A stretch of 7,578 nt of DNA from an uncultured Oscillospiraceae bacterium (lineage in GTDB: Bacteria; Bacillota; Clostridia; Oscillospirales; Oscillospiraceae). Shown here one piece after another: positions 5,707-7,578 of the stretch. The notes beneath the pieces are model-generated. The model saw only the letters and a list, made by a program, of their open reading frames with translations, was not told the origin of the DNA and did no database searches. Location: assembly GCA_905234005.1 (NCBI GenBank), contig CAJOFW010000183.1, forward strand, positions 1-7,578, in the 5' to 3' direction. Positions within the stretch are counted from its first letter, which is position 1; every line of letters starts with the position of its first letter. Position numbers and translations under genes: made by a program.

Positions 5707-5827
5707 ACAGGCTGAAAGAAAGACCGGAACCACCGAAACCGGAAGACCGAAACTGTTTTCTCATTTTACCTCCTCTCCTTTTCTTGCGGGACAGGGCGGC
5801 TGAAAAAGCCGCCCTGTCCTGTTTTTT
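5707..5827 (+). ncRNA. Candidate small RNA (about 120 nt), or 3' UTR of the preceding operon
   Basis: A promoter-like element ends at 5700 and a strong intrinsic terminator ends at 5827. No ORF with a ribosome binding site lies between them. The predicted transcript has a purine-rich 5' half with repeated ACCGGAAC/ACCGAAAC units (about 5723-5753). A pyrimidine-rich unpaired stretch follows, with ACCTCCTCTCC (5768-5778), complementary to Shine-Dalgarno sequences, and then the terminator stem. Such a C-rich single-stranded region next to a terminator is typical of trans-acting sRNAs that block ribosome binding. No known RNA family is recognised. The alternative is that the terminator simply ends the O-acyltransferase transcript; the sequence does not decide. 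Confidence 0.4.
5789..5827 (+). terminator. Intrinsic terminator
   Basis: GGACAGGGCGGCT (5789-5801) pairs perfectly over 13 bp with AGCCGCCCTGTCC (5807-5819) around a GAAAA loop. TG and six T residues (5822-5827) follow. It serves either the candidate small RNA or the 3' end of the envelope operon, and it insulates the SDR gene. Confidence 0.92.
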
Positions 5828-5877
5828 GCCAGGGCGGGGAAATGCGGGATTTGCGGGTGGCATAGGGGACGCAAATG

Positions 5878-5886
5878 TGTTATACT
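5878..5886 (+). promoter_or_regulatory. Extended -10 promoter of the SDR gene
   Basis: TGT followed by TATACT (5881-5886) is an extended -10 element. No good -35 is visible at 16-18 bases (TGGCAT at 5858-5863 is poor), which extended -10 promoters tolerate. The predicted start near 5893 gives a leader of about 24 bases before ATG 5917. Confidence 0.55.
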
Positions 5887-5916
5887 ATTGATAAATCCAC
5901 CCGGGAGGTACTTTTT

Positions 5917-6675
5917 ATGAGACTTGCAAACAAAGCCATCGTTGTGACCGGCGCTTCGTCCGGCATGGGCAAGGCGATCGTGGAGCTGTTCGTGAAGGAG
6001 GGCGCCTCGGTCGTCGCCGTGGCCCGCCGCACCGACCGGCTCGCGGCGCTGGCCGAATCGCTGGCCGGCGAGGCGGGAAGGATCGTCCCGTTCACCGGCG
6101 ACGTGTCGAAGAAGGAGGACTGCGAGGCCATGATCGACGCCTGCGTCGAGGCGTTCGGCAGGCTGGATGTGCTCGTAAACAACGCCGGCGTCATGGACAA
6201 CATGGCCGCCGCCGCGAATTTCTCCGATGAGAAATACGAGAGCGTGATGGCGATCAATGTCTACGGCCCCCTCGCCGCGACCCGGAAGGCGGTCAACGTG
6301 TTCCAGGCGCAGGGCGGCGGCGGCAACATCATCACCGTCTCGTCCTTCGGCGCGCAGCACCAGGCCGCCGGCGTCGTCTACGGCGCGGCGAAGGCCGCCG
6401 TCAACGCCATTGTGCGCCACACCGCGTTCGCGTACTGCAAGGAGGGCATCCGCTGCAACGCGATCGCCCCGGGCAGCATCAACACCGAGATCAGCGCGGC
6501 CATGGGCATGCCCGACCCGGACGGCTACGGCCGCATACGGGGCGTTCTCGGTCTGATCCCCGCGATGGGTCAGGGCACCGACATCGCCGCCGCCGCGCTG
6601 TTTCTCGCCAGCGACGAATCCGCCTTCGTGAACGGCCAGATCCTCGGCGTGGACGGCGGCTGGAGCGCGCTGTAA
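5917..6675 (+). CDS. Short-chain dehydrogenase/reductase (SDR, classical FabG-like)
   Basis: A 252-residue NAD(P)-dependent oxidoreductase of classical SDR length. ATG 5917 is chosen because GGGAGG (5903-5908) sits eight bases upstream and the protein begins at the usual point (MRLANKAIVVTGASSGMGKA). The Rossmann motif TGASSGMG is at 11-18. Arg37-Arg38 after the second strand (VAVARRTDRL) suggests NADP preference. GDV is at 61-63 and NNAG at 88-91. The catalytic tetrad is complete: Asn114, Ser142, Tyr155 and Lys159 (Tyr-x-x-x-Lys in VYGAAKAA). The C-terminal VDGGWSAL is typical of the family. Overall it resembles 3-oxoacyl-ACP reductase/glucose dehydrogenase-type SDRs, but the substrate cannot be told from sequence, and no fatty acid or sugar genes flank it. 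It stands alone, with its own promoter after a terminator, and is followed directly by repeat copy B. It converges on the tRNA operon. Confidence 0.93.
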   Translation: MRLANKAIVVTGASSGMGKAIVELFVKEGASVVAVARRTDRLAALAESLAGEAGRIVPFTGDVSKKEDCEAMIDACVEAFGRLDVLVNNAGVMDNMAAAANFSDEKYESVMAINVYGPLAATRKAVNVFQAQGGGGNIITVSSFGAQHQAAGVVYGAAKAAVNAIVRHTAFAYCKEGIRCNAIAPGSINTEISAAMGMPDPDGYGRIRGVLGLIPAMGQGTDIAAAALFLASDESAFVNGQILGVDGGWSAL

Positions 6676-6780
6676 TACTTTTTCCCTAAAGAAAAAGCAT
6701 CAAAAAGAAGTTTATATTCGCTTCGAAAAGGCAGCAATTCCAAGGCTTTGCGCCCGGCAACGAGACGAAGCTTTTAATCG
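6676..6780 (+). repeat. AT-rich intergenic repeat, copy B (after the SDR gene)
   Basis: This begins right after the TAA of the SDR gene and matches copy A gap-free. It is about 41% GC. The opening hairpin is weaker (CTTTTTC 6678-6684 with GAAAAAG 6691-6697). The long-range stem is GCTTCG (6720-6725) with CGAAGC (6766-6771). Relative to copy A, a T-A pair has become C-G in both arms. No intrinsic terminator of normal form follows the SDR gene, so this element may act as its 3' end. The 70 bases after it (6781-6849) show nothing I can assign. Confidence 0.8.
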
Positions 6781-6849
6781 GGTAACAGTATAATTCCTTC
6801 CTCGGGGCAAAGCCGGGCAAAATCACGCGAACGCAAAGCCCCGGAACGC

Positions 6850-6885
6850 AAAAAATCCCGAAAGCCTTGAGGCTTTCGGGATTTT
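6850..6885 (-). terminator. Intrinsic terminator of the tRNA operon
   Basis: The arms 6852-6866 and 6871-6885 are 15-base exact complements (core ATCCCGAAAGCC / GGCTTTCGGGAT) around a four-base loop. On the minus strand the stem is followed by a T-run (complement of 6850-6855). It lies one base past the 3' end of tRNA-Glu. The A/T-flanked stem could also stop rightward transcription from the SDR gene. Confidence 0.92.
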
Positions 6886-6886
6886 A

Positions 6887-6958
6887 TGACCCGTACGGGA
6901 CTCGAACCCATGTTACCGCCGTGAAAGGGCGGTGTCTTAACCACTTGACCAACGGGCC
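6887..6958 (-). tRNA. tRNA-Glu (anticodon UUC)
   Basis: Reading the minus strand from 6958 gives a complete 72-nt cloverleaf. The acceptor GGCCCGT pairs with ACGGGTC, the anticodon stem-loop is CCGCC-CTTTCAC-GGCGG with anticodon TTC, and the T-arm has TTCGAGT. The sequence is nearly that of Bacillus tRNA-Glu. The 3' CCA is not encoded: the discriminator A is followed by TAAAA, so the CCA-adding enzyme must complete it, unlike the two neighbours. It is the last gene of the leftward tRNA operon. Confidence 0.96.
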
Positions 6959-6965
6959 GAAAAGA

Positions 6966-7042
6966 TGGTGGAGACTGCGCGACTCGAACGCGCGACCTCA
7001 TGCGTGTGAAGCATGCGCTCTAACCTGCTGAGCTAAGCCTCC
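6966..7042 (-). tRNA. tRNA-Val (anticodon CAC)
   Basis: Minus-strand cloverleaf from 7042: acceptor GGAGGCT with AGTCTCC (one G-U pair), D-arm GCTC/GAGC, anticodon stem CATGC/GCATG with loop TTCACAC, so the anticodon is CAC, reading GUG. The T-arm is GCGCG-TTCGAGT-CGCGC. CCA is encoded (6966-6968). Seven bases separate it from tRNA-Glu. A dedicated GUG-reading tRNA fits a GC-rich genome. Confidence 0.94.
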
Positions 7043-7050
7043 ATAATAAG

Positions 7051-7075
7051 AGGGGAGAGGAGGAGCCTCTCCCCT
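7051..7075 (-). other. Hairpin in the tRNA-Met/tRNA-Val spacer
   Basis: AGGGGAGAGG (7051-7060) and CCTCTCCCCT (7066-7075) are perfect 10-base complements with a five-base loop, filling most of the 39-base spacer. On the minus strand it is followed by CTTATTAT, a weak U-tract. It may be a partial terminator within the operon or a processing stem that sets the ends of the two tRNAs. Confidence 0.6.
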
Positions 7076-7081
7076 TTGTGT

Positions 7082-7158
7082 TGGTAGCGGCGACTGGATT
7101 CGAACCGGTGACACCGCGGGTATGAACCGCGTGCTCTAGCCAACTGAGCTACGCCGCC
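7082..7158 (-). tRNA. tRNA-Met (anticodon CAU, elongator type)
   Basis: Minus-strand cloverleaf from 7158: acceptor GGCGGCG with CGCCGCT (G1-U72 wobble, as in the Bacillus elongator tRNA-Met), D-arm GCTC/GAGC, anticodon stem CGCGG/CCGCG with loop TTCATAC, T-loop TTCGAAT. CCA is encoded (7082-7084). It lacks the initiator features (C1xA72 mismatch, three G-C pairs in the anticodon stem), so elongator is preferred. It is the first gene of the operon. Confidence 0.94.
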
Positions 7159-7171
7159 AAACAGCTTTATA

Positions 7172-7200
7172 ATTATATGCGACGAGGCCGGTTTTGTCAA
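7172..7200 (-). promoter_or_regulatory. Consensus sigma-A promoter of the tRNA operon
   Basis: On the minus strand TTGACA (7200-7195) and TATAAT (7177-7172) are both perfect consensus with a 17-base spacer. The predicted start is near 7165, a few bases before tRNA-Met. This is the strongest promoter in the window, as expected for stable RNA. Confidence 0.95.
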
Positions 7201-7231
7201 GGGCTTTCGGGCCGGATTTTTGCAAAATTTC

Positions 7232-7267
7232 AAAAAAGCGGGGCCGTGGGTGAAACCACGGCCCCGC
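7232..7267 (-). terminator. Intrinsic terminator of the leftward gene at the right edge
   Basis: GCGGGGCCGTGG (7238-7249) and CCACGGCCCCGC (7256-7267) pair over 12 bp. On the minus strand the stem is followed by six T (complement of 7232-7237). It lies 23 bases after the stop codon at 7291. Confidence 0.93.
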
Positions 7268-7290
7268 CGGATCACAGTCGGATTGGCCGA

Positions 7291-7578
7291 TCAGCCCATC
7301 ATGAAGGAGATGACGAGCGTGGCGGCGGTCTCAGCCGTCAGGCCCTCGGACGCCTCCTCGACAGGAGCTTCCTCGGAAGCCTCGCCGGAAGCCTCGCCGG
7401 ACGCTTCGCCGGAAGCCTCAGCGGAAGCCTCGCCGGAAGCGGGGGCTTCGGCGGAGGCGGGGGCCTCGGTGGAGGCGGATTCGCTCGCGGCAGCGCCGGT
7501 GTCGGCGATGGCCGCGGCGGCGGCCGCTACGTCGAGGGTGCCGTCGGCCGTCACGCCGCCGCCTACGGAGCCGGCGCC
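7291..7578 (-). CDS. C-terminal part of a Ser/Glu/Ala/Pro repeat protein (5' end beyond window)
   Basis: On the minus strand the frame is open from the right edge to TGA at 7293-7291, 95 residues. A GTG at 7554-7552 could be a start, but no ribosome binding site precedes it and the frame continues upstream (GAGSVGGG), so I treat it as partial. The first residues read VTADGTLDVAAAAAAIADTG, then comes a low-complexity stretch of four-residue units (GEAS, AEAS, SEEA; codons in a 12-base tandem pattern over about 7375-7450). It ends with a more ordered LTAETAATLVISFMMG. The acidic, Ser/Glu/Ala/Pro-rich composition resembles linkers of secreted or surface proteins. No family is recognised. A terminator right after the stop supports it as a real transcribed gene. 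The repeat tract is prone to length change between strains. Confidence 0.6.
   Translation of the reverse strand, partial: GAGSVGGGVTADGTLDVAAAAAAIADTGAAASESASTEAPASAEAPASGEASAEASGEASGEASGEASEEAPVEEASEGLTAETAATLVISFMMG

Noticed and set aside
6781..6849. Possible hairpin CGGGGC ... GCCCCG between copy B and the tRNA terminator
   Set aside because: The arms are only about six bases with a loop near 30, common by chance in GC-rich DNA.
7082..7158. Initiator tRNA-fMet or lysidine-type tRNA-Ile for the CAU anticodon gene
   Set aside because: It lacks the C1xA72 mismatch and the three G-C pairs of the initiator. The body matches Firmicute elongator tRNA-Met including G1-U72, not tRNA-Ile2.
7370..7450. 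CRISPR-like regular repeats near the right edge
   Set aside because: The 12-base units are contiguous without spacers and encode in-frame SGEA-type repeats, so they are protein-coding low complexity.

Overview
The window looks like chromosome from a GC-rich Firmicute of the class Clostridia (Oscillospiraceae/Ruminococcaceae-like). The basis is the strongly GC-rich codon use, Bacillus-type tRNAs, G-rich Shine-Dalgarno sequences with TTG starts, sigma-A-type promoters, and an L,D-transpeptidase fused to choline-binding-type repeats. No phage, transposase, CRISPR or plasmid gene is visible.

Left part (1-5633, all + strand) is a cell-envelope neighbourhood. It opens with the tail of a coiled-coil protein (3-257). 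Next comes a secreted L,D-transpeptidase gene (347-2100) with a signal peptide, an acidic repeat linker, three FnIII-like domains, cell-wall-binding repeats and a YkuD catalytic domain. This gene is split by a one-base frameshift near 626. A well-formed promoter (2141-2169) then precedes a small membrane protein (2217-2540), an AlgI/DltB-type MBOAT O-acyltransferase (2667-4130) and an AlgJ/AlgX-like SGNH-type partner (4317-5633). The MBOAT and SGNH-type pair is the classic layout for O-acetylation of an extracellular polymer: the MBOAT protein moves acyl groups across the membrane and the SGNH-type protein works outside.

Middle part (5634-5916) is non-coding but dense in signals. Four hexamers at exact 11-bp period (5636-5674) resemble a PHO box and run into a promoter (about 5672-5700). 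About 120 nt later comes a strong intrinsic terminator (5789-5827). No ORF lies between, so this could be a small RNA, possibly phosphate-regulated; the alternative is the 3' UTR of the operon. An SDR oxidoreductase with its own extended -10 promoter follows (5917-6675).

Right part: a leftward tRNA operon Met(CAU)-Val(CAC)-Glu(UUC) (7158 down to 6887) with a consensus promoter and an intrinsic terminator, then the 3' end of a leftward gene for a Ser/Glu/Ala/Pro repeat protein (7291 to beyond the right edge) with its own terminator.

The least expected feature is a family of AT-rich intergenic repeats. Two 103-bp copies (86 of 100 aligned bases identical by hand count) begin one base after the stop codons of the MBOAT and SDR genes, in the sense orientation. 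They contain a stem with a compensatory base-pair change. A shorter diverged copy at 247-270 overlaps and supplies the stop codon of the first gene.
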